NCBI RefSeq assembly: GCF_964656455.1
Contig: NC_135719.1
Coordinates: 9,527,163 to 9,591,162, forward strand
DNA: 64,000 nucleotides
From: Halichoerus grypus
Taxonomy: Eukaryota > Chordata > Mammalia > Carnivora > Phocidae
Direction: 5' to 3'
Of the stretch, positions 48,205 to 58,920 are shown one piece after another; the stretch's first letter is position 1; each line of letters begins with the position of its first letter. Below the pieces are notes generated by a model that was not told where the DNA came from, did no database searches, and saw only the letters and a list, made by a program, of their open reading frames with translations. The translations under genes were made by a program, and so were the position numbers.

Positions 48205-48316
48205 GGGGGACAGCACCTGGCTGGCTCAGTCTGTGAAGTATGAGACTCTTGATCTTGGGGTCATGAGTTCAAGCCCTGTGTTGGGCGTAGAGCTTACTTA
48301 AAAAGAAAAACAAAAA
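48205..48316 (+). mobile_element. Can-SINE, short form
   Basis: A diverged head with a 2-nt insertion, then 'gagactcttgatcttggggtcatgagttcaagcc' and 'gttgggcgtagagcttacttaaaaag'. It lies less than 40 bp after the target duplication of the preceding SINE. Confidence 0.88.
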
Positions 48317-48939
48317 CCAAAGAGCTGAGCATGTAAAATTATTTTAGGGGACACATGACTGAGAAGTTTGATGACCACTACCAGGGCCTGGCCAACACTG
48401 GGCTGGGACTAGGGTGTCCGTTTGGGCCTGTGTGAGGCCCAAGCTGCCCTGTGGGGGAGGGGGCAGGACACCACCGCCCAAGACCTACTCAGCACCGGGT
48501 GCCAACCTGGGCCAATAAGAGGAGGCAGGATTGCCAGGAATGAGCGGCTGGCCAGGGGCTTGTTCCCACGGGCTCCCTGCCGGGCAGAAGCCTGGCCTTC
48601 TGAAGGCTCCTTCCAGAGGAGGCCAGGCTGGGGAGGGACGGGCCTGGAAGTCTATACCACTTCTGGTAGAAAGGGGGGCCCCGCACCCCGAAGGCTCAGT
48701 GGTCTCACCGTAGATATCCCTGTTTGGAACACGTTAACTACGTTACTGAACGTAAAATTCTGTGTGGCCATTAAGCATCGTTATTTAATGACTTGGAAAG
48801 TTGCTCCCGATCTATCCCCATGTGGAGAAAAGGAAAGATTATCCCATTTTGTAAAATAAAGTGTGTGTGTTCATAAAGAGATTGGAAGGACAGATAATGT
48901 GAATGTGCGCCTTTCTGGATGCTCACTGTAGCTGATTTT

Positions 48940-48992
48940 TAGAAACAGCTTTATTGAGGTATAATAGATGTATAATAAACAGCACACATTTA
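48940..48992 (-). repeat. L1 LINE fragment, left of SINE
   Basis: 'agctttattgaggtataatagatgtataataaac' is an L1 3' UTR word. The element continues at 49218 after the inserted SINE. Confidence 0.55.
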
Positions 48993-49217
48993 TTTTTATT
49001 ATTTAGAAGACTGATTGATTGATTGATTGATTTATGAGACTGAGAGAGAGCATGAGCGAGAGGGGGGAGGAGCAGGGGCAGAGGGAGAGCCAGAATCTCA
49101 AGCAGATTCCCTGCTGAGCGTGAGCCCCACACGGGACTTGTTCCCACGACCCCAAGGTCATGACCTGAGCTGAAACCAAGAGTCAGATGCTTAACCAACT
49201 GAGCCACCCAGGCCCCT
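48993..49217 (-). mobile_element. Can-SINE inserted in L1
   Basis: Reverse complement Can-SINE with a GATT-repeat region at its tail, a GAGAGAG body and the 'gagccacccaggcccc' head. Flanking 16-bp duplications (48977-48992 and 49218-49233) differ at two positions, so this copy is older than those with perfect duplications. Confidence 0.92.
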
Positions 49218-49390
49218 AAACTGCACATATTTAGAATGTACAGTTTTATGTATTTTTTCCCCACCTTTTAAGTGCACTTCTTAATTCCCACATCACCTGT
49301 TTCCCCCATCCCCCACCGACCTCCCCTCTGGTAACCATCAGCTTGTTCTCTATAGTTAAGAAGAGTCTGTTTCTTGGTTTGTCTCTTTTT

Positions 49391-49497
49391 ATTTTATATT
49401 TTATGATGCAGACTCTGTCCCTAATGTGGGACTCAAACTCACAATCCCCAGATCAAGAGTCGCATGCTCTGCTGACTGAGCCAGCCAGGCACCCCTC
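49391..49497 (-). mobile_element. Can-SINE, short old form, inside L1
   Basis: A reversed short-form Can-SINE: 'gcagactctgtccctaatgtggg', 'ccccagatcaagagtcgcatgctctgctgactgagccagccaggc'. Diverged. Confidence 0.8.
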
Positions 49498-49679
49498 CCC
49501 CCGCCCTCTTTTTTTCCTTTGCTCATTTCTTTTGTTTCTTAAATTTCACATATGAGTGAAATCATACGGTATGTGTCTTTCTTTGACTGGCTTATTTTGC
49601 TTAGCATTATACTCTCTAGCTCCATCCATGTTGTTGCAAACAGCAAGATTTCATTCTTTTTATGGTGGAATAATATTCC

Positions 49680-49812
49680 ATTGTATATGCAATGCATATA
49701 TAGAAGTATATACAATGGAATGCATATATACATGCATATACAATGGAATATATATATATCTATAAAATATATATGTATGTATATATATATATTCATACAC
49801 ACACACACACCA
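49680..49812 (+). repeat. TA/CATA/CA microsatellite complex
   Basis: Interleaved imperfect TATA and CATATA units with repeats of 'acaatgga', ending in a (CA)n tract. It expanded inside the L1 copy at the conserved 'ttccattgtat' site. Confidence 0.85.
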
Positions 49813-50739
49813 TATTTTCCCTATCCATTCATCTATCGATAGATACTTGGGCTGCTACCATAATTTGGCTATTATAAATAATGCTGCTATAAACATTGGG
49901 GTGCAGGTATCCCTTTGAATTAGTGTTTTTGTATTTTGTGGGTAAATACCCAGTAGTGCGATTACTGGGTCATAGGGTAGTTGTATTTTTAACTTTTTGA
50001 GGAAACTTCATACTGTTTTCTATGGTGGTTGAACTGATTTACATTCCCACCAACAGTGTATGAAGGTTCTTTTTTTCTCCATCCTTGCCAATACTTGTTA
50101 TTTTTAGTCTTTTTGATTCTAGACATTCTGATTGGTGGGAGGTGATATCTCACTCTGGTTTTGATTTGCATTTCCCTGATGATGAGTGATGTTGAGCATC
50201 TTTTCATGTGTCTGCTGGCCATCTGGATGTCCTCTTTGGAGAAATGTTGATTCATGTCTCCTGCCCATTTTTAAAATTGGATTATTTGAGTTATATCAGT
50301 TCTTTATATATTTTGGATACTAACCCTTTATTGGATATGTCATGTGCAAATATCTTCTCCCATTTTGGAGGTTGCCTTTTAGTTTTGTTGATTGTTTCCT
50401 TCGCTGTGCAGAAGCTTTTCATTTTGATGTAGTCCCAATAGTTTATTTTTGCTTTTGTTTCCCTCACCTGAGGGGACCTATCGAGAAAAATTTGCTATAG
50501 CCAGTGTCAGAGAGATTACTGCCCGTGCTCTCTTCTAGGATTTTTATGGTTTCAGGTCTCACATTTAGGTGGTTAATCCATTTTGAGTTGATTTGTGTGG
50601 GTGGTGTAAGAGAACGGTCCAGTTTCATTGTTTTGCATGGGGCTGTCTAGTTTTCCCAACACCGTTTATTGAAGAGACTGTCTTTTGCCCATTGGATATT
50701 CTTTCCTGCTTTGTTGAAGATTAATTGACCATACTGTTT

Positions 50740-51044
50740 TAAACATTTTGAGGTATGTATACACCCATGAAATGGTCACAATCACTGTGTTGATATATCC
50801 ATCACCTGGGAAAGGTGCTTCATACCACATTGTTAATATATGTAACAGCTTTATTGAGATAGAATTCACATACTCTACAATTCACCCAGGGAAGGGTATG
50901 ATTCAGTGGTTTATCATATGCTCACAGCTATGCAGCCAGGACCACAATCTATTGTAGAATCTTTTCATTCCCTCCCCCAAAAGAAACCCCATACCCATTA
51001 ATAGTCATTCCCCATCCCCTACAAGTGCCCCCATCCTGGGCACT
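50740..51044 (-). repeat. Older L1 LINE fragment, first part
   Basis: The + strand reads 'aacagctttattgagatagaattcacat', 'attcagtggttt', 'aaagaaaccccatacccattaatagtcattcccc', the reverse complement of an ancient L1 3' region. It breaks near 51020-51044 and resumes at about 51448. Confidence 0.65.
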
Positions 51045-51447
51045 TGAAAGAGGACTCCATCTGTACTTTCTGATTAAGTTCTTTCCAGCTTATCCCTTAA
51101 CTCAGGCAAAAGCATCCCATGATGGGCACTGAAACTCCCCTTCAAGCAGTAAGGACTGTCCTGACACCAGCAAGACCCTGCGTGATTGACCCCAAGACAG
51201 CTATCGACTTGACCTTCACTACCCACCTGCACGTACCCACTGCCCTTGTCCCACATTCTCCTGGGTGTATCTTCAGCACTTGGGGGACAGTCTTTGAGAC
51301 TCTGGTCCGCCGTCTTCCCGGTCCTGGCCTCCTGGAAGTAAACTCCTTTCCTGTGTCACCTCCACTTGTCCCTCTGTCTTTGGATTCTGTCAGTGGCGAG
51401 TGGCCATGCCTGGTCTGTTTGGGGGCCCCAGAGCCAGGTGCTCGTGT
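51045..51447 (+). mobile_element. LTR-like insertion splitting old L1
   Basis: About 400 bp of unrelated sequence within an otherwise continuous L1. It begins TGAAAGAGGACTCC, has a 'gtaaactcct' poly(A)-signal-like word near 51340 and a T/C-rich region after it, and contains TTTGGGGGC at 51418, resembling the start of a class I retroviral primer-binding region. No clean target duplication or coding frame is seen. Family unassigned. Confidence 0.35.
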
Positions 51448-51748
51448 ACCCCTGCGCCCCAATGACCAATCTACTTTCTGTCTCTCTGCATTTGCCTGTT
51501 CTGGACAGTTCGTATACATGGACTAAATGATGTGTGCTTCCTTTGTGACTGGCTCCTCGACTTTTCGTCGTGGCTTCGAGGTTCATCCCTGTGGTATCAG
51601 TACTGATGTCCAACCAGCTGAGGAACCGTCAGAATGTTTTCCAAAGCAACTGCGTCACTGTATTCCCCTGAGCCCCGTGTGAGGGGTTTAATTTCTCTAT
51701 ATCCTCACCAACATGTGTTATCATCTTCTTTTTAAAGTTAGAGCTCCC
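51448..51748 (-). repeat. Older L1 LINE fragment, second part
   Basis: Resumes the L1 at 'caatgaccaatctactttctg', then 'gcatttgcctgttctggac' and 'ttccaaagcaactgcgtcactg', 'tcctcaccaacatgtgttatc', all in L1 order. Confidence 0.7.
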
Positions 51749-51956
51749 GGTTGCCTGGGTGGCTCAGATGGTTAAGCGTCTGCCTTCGGCTCAGGTCATG
51801 ATCCCAGGGTCCTGGGATCGAGTCCCGCATCCAGCTCCCTGCTCAGCGGAGAGCCTGCTTCTCCCTCTCCCTCTGCACCTCCCCCTGCTCATGCTCTCTC
51901 TCTCTCTCTTTGTATCTCTTTGTCTCAAATGAATAAATAAATAAGAAAAATCTTAT
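51749..51956 (+). mobile_element. Can-SINE inserted in L1
   Basis: Forward Can-SINE with the full CT-rich body and AATAAATAAATAAG tail. It separates two consecutive parts of the old L1. Confidence 0.92.
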
Positions 51957-52117
51957 ATTGAGTACGAATTGGTGTCTCATTTTCGGGGGTTTGATGTGCC
52001 TTCTCTGACACTTAAAGATGCAAACATTTTTTCACATGCTTATGGGCCATTCATATCCTTTCTTTGGAGAAATGTCTTCAGATGTTTTGCCCATTTTAAA
52101 ATTTGGTGATTTGTCTT
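51957..52117 (-). repeat. Older L1 LINE fragment, third part
   Basis: Continues the L1 order: 'gatgcaaacattttttcacatgcttatgggccattc', 'tctttggagaaatgtcttcagatgttttgccc'. Confidence 0.7.
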
Positions 52118-52250
52118 GGGGGCGCCTGGGTGGTGCAGTCGTTAAGCCCCCGGCTCTTGGTTTCAGCTCAGGTTGTGATCTCAGGGTCAGGAGATGGAGC
52201 CCCATTGGTCCCTGCTCAGCGGGGAGTCTGCTTGGGGACACTCTCTCAAG
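52118..52250 (+). mobile_element. Can-SINE, 3'-truncated or decayed
   Basis: A GGGGGCGCCTGGGTGGTGCAG head and tRNA-like part are present, but the CT-rich body stops at 'cactctctcaag' without an A-rich tail. Confidence 0.85.
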
Positions 52251-52867
52251 TGAGTATCGCTTGGCTGTAGGTGTGGGGAACCCCACTCCCAAACACACAG
52301 GCCCTTTGGAATTGGCCTCAGGACACTTATTTAGTGGGTGTCACAGAAGCGGTGTTTGCTAGATGGTTCCAGGCTCCCGGAAGCATGTGGTTTGGCAAGA
52401 GAAAGGAAGAAGGGATTCCTGGGTGGCCGTGTGGTCACCCCTGGGATGAAGCAGAAGCTGTGTGGCCCCCAGTGGCTAGAGGCAGAGTTACCAATGGAAT
52501 TGGGAGGTGAATCCAATCTTCGGGGGGCATGTCACCAGTTGCCTCAGGAAATGCACACTAAGAAGAAAAAGGTAAAGTATTGTTCCCCTTGGTTCTTGTT
52601 ACCGCTAACAGCTGCCCCTGAACGGAAGAGGACGCTGGGTCGGACCCAGATGCTGGAGCAAGCTGGATTTCAGTGAGTCTGAGCTTCGGCCACGACCTCA
52701 AAGCCAGCCCCAAGGGGAAAGTGCACAGGACAGCAGAAAACACCTCTTAGACCTTGTGTCATAGAGAAGGTGGTGAACCAGAGGGTGTCGTGGGAGGACC
52801 TGTCTCAGCCTCCTGGGAGCCCGTACTGAAGTGGCTGGGAGGGTAGCCCACGGGAGCGGCGTCCGGT

Positions 52868-52947
52868 GGTGAAGGCTGCGGGGTGGAGAGCCACGGCTCT
52901 CTGGGCCATAAGCACACACAGCTGTGAGCGATCCAGACAGGGCGGTG
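52868..52947 (+). repeat. Locally duplicated segment, copy A
   Basis: Shares 'ggtgaaggctgcggggtggagag', 'ccacggctctctggg', 'cagctgtgag' and 'gatccagaca' in the same order with 54560-54665. Copy A lacks about 21 nt and 4 nt found in copy B. Confidence 0.8.
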
Positions 52948-53194
52948 TTCCCAAGGGACTGGCCAGTCCGGCAGACTGGATCAAAGCCCCTGTAAAGCGG
53001 GTTTATCCTGACAAGGGGGACTGCCATCCCCCCATAAACACGAGTGGAACACCCCAATGAAGCAGCCGCTGTGTTTCGGGTGCAAGCCCCATGGGGCTGC
53101 CTTTATGTGCCCAGATAATCCCCCGCACAACGCGCTGCTCCCCAGCTCGTGGCCACTACTGTGGTTAAGGGGCTCCTTTCATGTGGACCCATGA

Positions 53195-53446
53195 AAAACC
53201 TGTCAAGCCTTATTGTTGCAAAACGGAGAAATCTCTCCCGAAGCCTTATCAAATTTGCTGGCTCAGCTTCCCCTCCGGGCACTTGCAGATGCTAATGAAG
53301 ACTTTAGGTTGATTAACAATTTTTCTCTCATAAACTTGCATTACTTTGAAATAGGAAAAAAGGTGGATGTTATTAAAGAGCTCTGTGTTACTCATAAAAG
53401 GGAAAAGTTGGAAATACCTAAGTTCCTGGAAATGCTATCTCTGTAA
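53195..53446 (+). pseudogene. Unidentified ORF fragment (possible gene relic)
   Basis: An 83-codon open stretch after a stop at 53192, ending at TAA-class stop 53444-53446. It has no in-frame ATG at its start. The translation has protein-like composition, with hydrophobic runs (LSNLLAQLPLRALADANEDF), an internal LINLHYFEIGKKVDVIKEL stretch and a Lys/Glu-rich end, unlike the low-complexity frames elsewhere. I cannot assign a family. It may be a decayed processed gene or transposon piece, or chance. Confidence 0.25.
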
Positions 53447-53593
53447 AGTGGAATATTAAGCAATGTTCATACCAGTGTTCATACCAAAATGTGAAATGAG
53501 GTAAGTAGGACATAAGTGTCTATATAGAACATGACCTTAATTTTACTAAAAACAACAAAACCCCCCACATACACAGAAAACACTGGGGATCTT

Positions 53594-53769
53594 TTTTTTA
53601 AAAGATTGATTGATTTGACAGAGAGCATAAGCAGGGGGAGCAGCAGGCTGAGGGAGAGGCAGGCTTCCCACCGAGCAGGGAGCCCGATGCAGGGCTCGAT
53701 CCCAGGACCCTGGGATCATGACCTGAGCCGAAGGCAGACGCTTAACGACTGAGCCACCCAGGGCCCCAG
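53594..53769 (-). mobile_element. Can-SINE
   Basis: Reverse complement Can-SINE with a 13-bp target duplication (53581-53593 and 53770-53782, one mismatch). It precedes an L1 3' end. Confidence 0.93.
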
Positions 53770-53782
53770 CACTGGGGGTCTT

Positions 53783-53995
53783 AATGAAATGCTAAGGGAT
53801 GGTTTATTCTGGATGATGGGGTCATAGTGTTTTAAAAAGGAATGGGTTAGCCTGGTGATGGGTATTAAAGAGGGCACGTTCTGCATGGAGCACTGGGTGT
53901 TATGCACAAACAATGAATCATGGAACACTACATCAAAAACTAATGAGGTAATGTATGGTGATTAACTTAATAAAAATAAATAAATAAAAAGACCA
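53783..53995 (+). mobile_element. Carnivore L1, 3' end
   Basis: Forward L1 3' UTR: 'gcctggtgatgggtattaaagagggcacg', 'tgcatggagcactgggtgttatg', 'tggaacactacatcaaaaac', 'tggtgattaacttaataaaaataaataaataaa'. 5'-truncated. Confidence 0.85.
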
Positions 53996-54041
53996 ATGAA
54001 AACAAACAAACAAGTTTTAAAAAAAACAAATCTCAGTACTT

Positions 54042-54224
54042 CCCCAGCCGGCTGGGTGGCTCAGTCAGTTAACCGTGGGACTGCTGTTGGTTTTGGCTCA
54101 GGTCATGATCCCAGGGTCGGCAGATGGAGCCCCGCATAGGGCTTCAGGCTCAGCCGGGAGTCTGCTTGAGATTCTCTCTCTCCCTCTGCCCCTCATCCAC
54201 GCCTCTCTCTCCTTCTCAAAAAAA
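54042..54224 (+). mobile_element. Can-SINE
   Basis: A diverged head (CCGGCTGGGTGGCTCAGTC), CT-rich body and poly(A). Imperfect duplication beginning AAATCTCAG (54028 and 54223). Confidence 0.88.
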
Positions 54225-54559
54225 ATCTCAGATATTCTTTAGGGAGTATGAATTGCAGTTATTACTGACTGTAATATTACTGTAATATTGACAATATTAC
54301 ACAACAAGCCCCACCTACGCGTTGAGAAAGCCCAGTCGTAGAGGCTAATGTCAGCCTGGGGGAGGGTAGAGGGGAGGAGGTGGCTGGGCCAGGGCAGGGG
54401 GAGCTGCGACAGGGACCACGATGGCCGGGAAGCTTGGGGGAAAGTCATCGAGAGGCTGGCACCAGCATCGGGGACCCGCAGCGGGGCTCGGTTCACCCGG
54501 AGTGGGCGGGGGGTGCTGCATTCTCTGCCCACCACTGTCCATTTCTTCTGCAAGCCCCT

Positions 54560-54665
54560 GGTGAAGGCTGCGGGGTGGAGAGCAGGTTCGGGTCGATGCA
54601 GGAGCCACGGCTCTCTGGGGCACAAGCACACAGAGCTGTGAGAGATCCAGACACTCAGGGCGGTG
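54560..54665 (+). repeat. Locally duplicated segment, copy B
   Basis: Longer copy of the segment at 52868-52947. It carries an extra block (caggttcgggtcgatgcagg) bounded by AG on both sides, plus a small 'ctca' insertion. The flanks are unrelated. Confidence 0.8.
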
Positions 54666-54819
54666 CAGGCTCGGGTGATGCTCAGGCTCCAGCTCGGGGC
54701 AGCTGTGCGGCAGGGGCTGCTTGGAGACCCCCGGGGGAGGGGGCTGCACCCGCAGAACAGAGCTGCTTTGCGGATCCAGCCTGGGGATCATCCAACCTGC
54801 ACCTCCTTGGCCTCAGCTG

Positions 54820-54965
54820 CGCACAGGAGTCACCTGGAAGCACTGAAAGGTCCCAGCGCCCGGCCCGCCCCGAAGGCCCGCGGCAGGTGTGGCCCCAGCG
54901 CGCCCCCCAGGGTGATCCTAAGGTGCGGCGCCGGCTGATAGGTTTGAGGCCAGCCAGGCCTTCCT
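54820..54965 (+). repeat. MER5-like hAT relic
   Basis: 'gcacaggagtcacctggaagc' and, near the other end, 'gggtgatcctaaggtgcggc' follow the layout of MER5A-type elements, here very GC-rich. Weak support. Confidence 0.4.
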
Positions 54966-55445
54966 GGACGGGGTGGTCGGCACCACAAGGCGGGGGGGGG
55001 GAGCAGGGATTCCGAGCTGGCCTGCCACTCCTTGTCCCGGCAACCCTGGGAGGTGGCATCCTCTGTGCCTCGCAGAGGAAGGAAACAGAGCGCCGGAGGA
55101 GGCCGCGCAGCTCTCGCCATGGTTTGTAAGGCTCCTAGTAAACAGCCCCAGTGTTCCTGGAGAGTCATTTGCAGGAGAGGGGCCCGCTTTGCAGAGTGGG
55201 AAGGCCCTCGCTGCTCCAAGGGGCTGGAATATGGGAGCTCCTTCCGACGTTCCTTCTTCACCTTCAGTTCTCCTGCCCTCCCTCCGGGCCTGCTCTGCTC
55301 TGCAGGAGGGATGGGGTGCGCAGGGGGCCTCTGGAACTTCGTATGCGTTTGAGACTCTGCCTCATTAAATCTGGGTTTGGCCCAGGGAGATGTATTTTAA
55401 CAAGTAGCCCAGATCATTCGAATGCAGGAGATCCAGAGACTGTAG

Positions 55446-55871
55446 GTTGGTTTTTCCTGTTTTTTGTTTTGTTTTTGTTTTTTAAGATTTATTCATTTTT
55501 AGAGAGAACGAGCAGGGGGAGGGGCATAGGGAGAGAATCTTTTTAATTTAATTTATTTATTTGACGGAGAGAGATAGAGCGCACGCACAAGCAGGGGGAG
55601 CGGCAGAGGGAGAGGGACAAGCAGGCTTCCCACCGACCAGGGAGCCCGATGAGGGGCTCTGTCCCAGACTCCGGGATCATGACCTGAGCCGAAGGCAGAC
55701 TCTTAACGACTGAGCCACCCAGGCGCCCCCTAGGGAGAGAATCTTTAGCACAGACTCCTCACTAAGTGAGGACTGAGATGCGAGGCTTGATCCCACAACC
55801 CTGAAATCATGACCTGAGCCAAAACCAAGAGTCGGTGCTCAACGGACTGAGCTACCCAAGCGCCCCCCCAA
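55446..55871 (-). mobile_element. Outer Can-SINE, split by a second Can-SINE
   Basis: The outer element is reversed, with its T-rich tail and 'aagatttattcatttttagag' on the left and its head 'gactgagctacccaagcgcccc' on the right. It is interrupted at 55543-55730. The outer target duplication AGACTGTA lies at 55438-55445 and 55872-55879. Confidence 0.9.
55543..55730 (-). mobile_element. Inner Can-SINE nested in Can-SINE
   Basis: A complete reversed Can-SINE (tail 'ttaatttaatttatttatttga', head 'gactgagccacccaggcgcccc') inserted into the older one. It is bounded by a perfect 16-bp duplication TAGGGAGAGAATCTTT (55527-55542 and 55731-55746) made of outer-SINE sequence. Confidence 0.95.
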
Positions 55872-56269
55872 AGACTGTACCTTGAACGCTGGTCTAAGGG
55901 CAAACCATGGGTCTGCGGGTCAACAGGTGTGGGTGTGACGCGGTCTGTGGCTGGGTCATTTGCCTAATTCCCTGAGCCTTGGGGCAATCATCCACAAGTG
56001 GGGAGACTCAGAGCCCCCTCCAGGGTGTCAGGTTCGGTGGGATCATAAAGATCTGTGGGTTTCCAGCCAGTGAGGCCTCGCTCTGTCAGGCCCCCTCTGG
56101 GGAGCTCATCCCAAGGAGACAAAATAGTGACAAGCTTTCTTTGACCCACATGATCTGAAACCATACAGGAGCCCTGAAATCGCAGTAAATGCTCACACCT
56201 GGCTGGTCCACCCTTAAGGGCTGGACCTACACACATTTCATTGTTCAATCCCTTCAGCCAAGCAGGAAG

Positions 56270-56405
56270 AAAGGACAATTATTTCTCTTACAAAGGGGTA
56301 GGTGCCATCATCCCCATTTTCCAGATGGAAACCGTAGCTCAGAGAGGGTAGTGTGTTGCCCCGGACACAGGAGTGGGGCACCAGGGTGGGAACTTGGGTC
56401 TGTTT
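56270..56405 (-). repeat. MIR SINE
   Basis: Reversed MIR: 'gtgccatcatccccattttccagatggaaaccgtagctcagagagg', then 'tgggaacttgggtctg'. Confidence 0.7.
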
Positions 56406-58920
56406 CCAGACCCCTGCCTTCCCATACCGCTCGCATTCCCAGTGGGAGACGGTGAGAGCCGTCTGGGCTCCCTGATCCCAGAGAGGAGGGGGAGTGGTCT
56501 GGCCTACTTTTGGCTACAAGGCCCAGTGGGGTTGGGGCTCAGCTGCTTTGTAGGGGAGGGGGCTAAGTGGCCACCCAGGACCTGGGAACAGGACTCTGGA
56601 CAGTCCAACCGGGGTCTCCCCTGAAACCACTGGTGCTGAGGGCTGCCCTCCAGACTCCACTCTGTGGGTAGACAAGGGGTGGCCCCTACCTGTTTAGGCC
56701 CTGGGACACACTACCTGTCCTTATTCCCAGCACCCTAGCCTTGGAATGAGGGTGTGGACAAGGTGACCTTCAGCCCAGTTTTGGGAGCGGGGGGCAGGGC
56801 TCAGCCTTACACGCTAGCTGGGGGGAGGTGAGCCCCAGCAGAGCTGGGGAGGGGCCAGCCCATGGAAGAGCAGACTGGTGGGTTCCTGGTGTAAGGCCCA
56901 CAGGAAAGGGGCTGGGTTTTCCTTGGGTGTCAGGGAAGGCTTCCTGGAGGAGGAGACAATTCAGCTAGGCCAGGCAAGGGTATTGTGAACCAGGCAGAGG
57001 CCCAGAGACAGGAAGATGCTCCTAGTGGAGCCCTGTGCTGGCGCCGGGGCCAGACGGATAGAGAAGGCCTGTCAGCCCTCGGGGGCCCTCCTGGTCGGGA
57101 CACTGTCCAGGGTGAGTTAGGGGCTCCCGACTAGCAGGCCCCAGGTGCAGAGACTCATGCATAGGCCCAGGACCAAGCATTCAACATACCTCATCAAACG
57201 CTCATAGCAAATCTGCAAGTTAGCTACTGTGGGTCTCTTCTGAAAGGGGAAAGGGAGATACTTTAAACTGTTGGAGGTTGGTCGCCCCAGCCTTCGTCCA
57301 CAGCCCCCTCCAAATGGAGCGGGGCCCTCGCCTGGCCCACTCGCGAGCTCCTCACTGCGCTGGCTCCTGCAGAGAGCACTGTCTCAGATGCTCAGATGCG
57401 CAGAGTCCTGCCCGGGCAGGGACTGAGGCCGGGCTGGGAAGGAGTGGTCCAGGCAACCTCCAGCTGCAACCCCCGGGGCGGGGGGGGGGTGGGTGGGAGG
57501 TGCAGGGACCCTCGGAGGGAAGGGGAGACGGGAGGGCTCTGTTCGGGGAGCCACTTAGAGCCAGCCCTGAGCCAGTCGGTTCTCCCCCGGAGGCCCTCCT
57601 GGGTTCCTCTCCCCTCTGCCCCCATCCTGAGGGGCCACAACCATTCTGCGGGAAGAAGGAAAGGGTCACAGAGGAGCCTGGGGGGGGGAGCCCAAACTTC
57701 AGTGGGTGGGACTCTTCAGAGCTGTGTCCTGCAGGTGATTACCATGTGAAAGGAGGCGCGGGGTCCTGGGAGGCAGCCAAGCCCTGAGACCCCCCTCCCC
57801 CGCCCCAGCGACACCTGTCAGGCCTCCCCCCGGGGGGGCAGGGCGGGGTCCTCCCTCTGGGTGGTCTGAGGCCCCTGAAGAAGTGGGGGCAATCTGAAGG
57901 AAAAGAAAACCTCAGAACCCAAGAACAGGAGGTGTGGGAGGGAGGCCTGAGGGGTGCTGCTCGCAGAGGTGGTATCCGGCCCCAAGGCTGCGCCAGGGCT
58001 GAGGGGACGGGTCCCCTAGAGTGAAGCGAGTTCCCTGTCTTATTTCTGATGCTCTCCAGCTCAGCTCAGCTCAGGCCGGCCTCTGAGAAAACAAGACCTG
58101 CGCACTGCATTTCTTCCTTCCCTGCCAGCTCTTTTCTGGACTTTTCTTCCTGTGTTTCTGGCTCAGAGGTTTGTCCTGTTGCATTAGGTACCACGCTTCC
58201 CGTAGGGCAGAGCCCTCGCTGCAGACCCCTCCCAGGGCAGTAGGTGGCTGGCCGCCCCCCTCCACGTGCCCCGCTCTCCCCCGAGTGGGGAGCCCCCCCA
58301 GGCCAGGTGGTGCTGTCGCCGAGCCACGGGGCACAGCACGTCCCTCAGAGCCCCGCTGAATGGCCGCCCCGGATCCTTGCAGCCCTGGGCGCTTTGTGCC
58401 TCCACCGTTCTTCTGGAATGAGCGAACCTCCTCACGCCTCGGGCCTCCCGGACGGAGCCCGTCCCTGGCTCAGACCCAGCCGCGGCGGGAGGCCCTGGGA
58501 CCCGCGGCTGGCCCTGCCGAGGGCCCCTGGCTGTGGGGCCCGGGCCTGGGGGGGCTGGGGTGACGGGGACAGCCCCTGCCCGGGGCTGCGCGGGCTTGCG
58601 GGGAGGCAGCTCCGGCCAGGCCCACGGAAGACTCTTCAGACTGGTGGTGCGCGCCCACGCCCGCTGCACAAGGGTGGTTCTAGCAGGACCCTCTCCTGGG
58701 GCTGTCGGCAGGGGAGTGGCAGTCCGGACCCGGGGCAGCTGTGCCCTCGCGCAGACACCGCGCGGCGGAGTGACAGCCAGCAGGCCATGGGGGGCTTCAG
58801 CAGTCTCCCCATGCGCCCCTCCATTCTGAGGTCAGACCCAGATAGTCCCCCCGTGCAGCGGGATGCAAATGGGGTTTTTCCTCCCGAATTAGTTGTACTT
58901 ATTTTTTATTATTTTTGCCC
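56406..58920. other. Downstream intergenic, GC-rich, nothing recognised
   Basis: GC-rich non-coding DNA with a MIR-like word at about 57170-57260 and a G-rich run near 57478-57489. Several long frames arise from GC bias. A CpG-richer stretch lies at 58250-58780, but no promoter motif, exon pair or conserved frame is visible. Confidence 0.45.

Larger units (their letters stand above)
49234..50735 (-). mobile_element. L1 LINE: 3' UTR and ORF2 C-terminus, decayed
   Basis: The minus strand encodes the C-terminal part of L1 ORF2 (around 49990-50255 it reads '[17 protein letters not shown]' and related words) followed by the 3' UTR. Frameshifts and stops are present. It is interrupted by a short Can-SINE at 49391-49497 and a TA-rich microsatellite. 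Confidence 0.85.
52251..53580. other. Unassigned segment between retroposons
   Basis: 1.3 kb that matches no repeat I recognise. It holds an 80-bp segment (52868-52947) present again at 54560-54665 and a small protein-like open frame at 53195-53446, both annotated separately. Confidence 0.4.

Noticed and set aside
49680..49812. Interleaved short repeats considered as a CRISPR-like array
   Set aside because: The units are imperfect TA/CATA microsatellite words inside an L1, with no unique spacers, in a mammalian genome.
54380..55129. 249-codon open frame on the + strand
   Set aside because: It crosses a duplicated segment and a MER5-like relic, and has low-complexity GC-driven composition.
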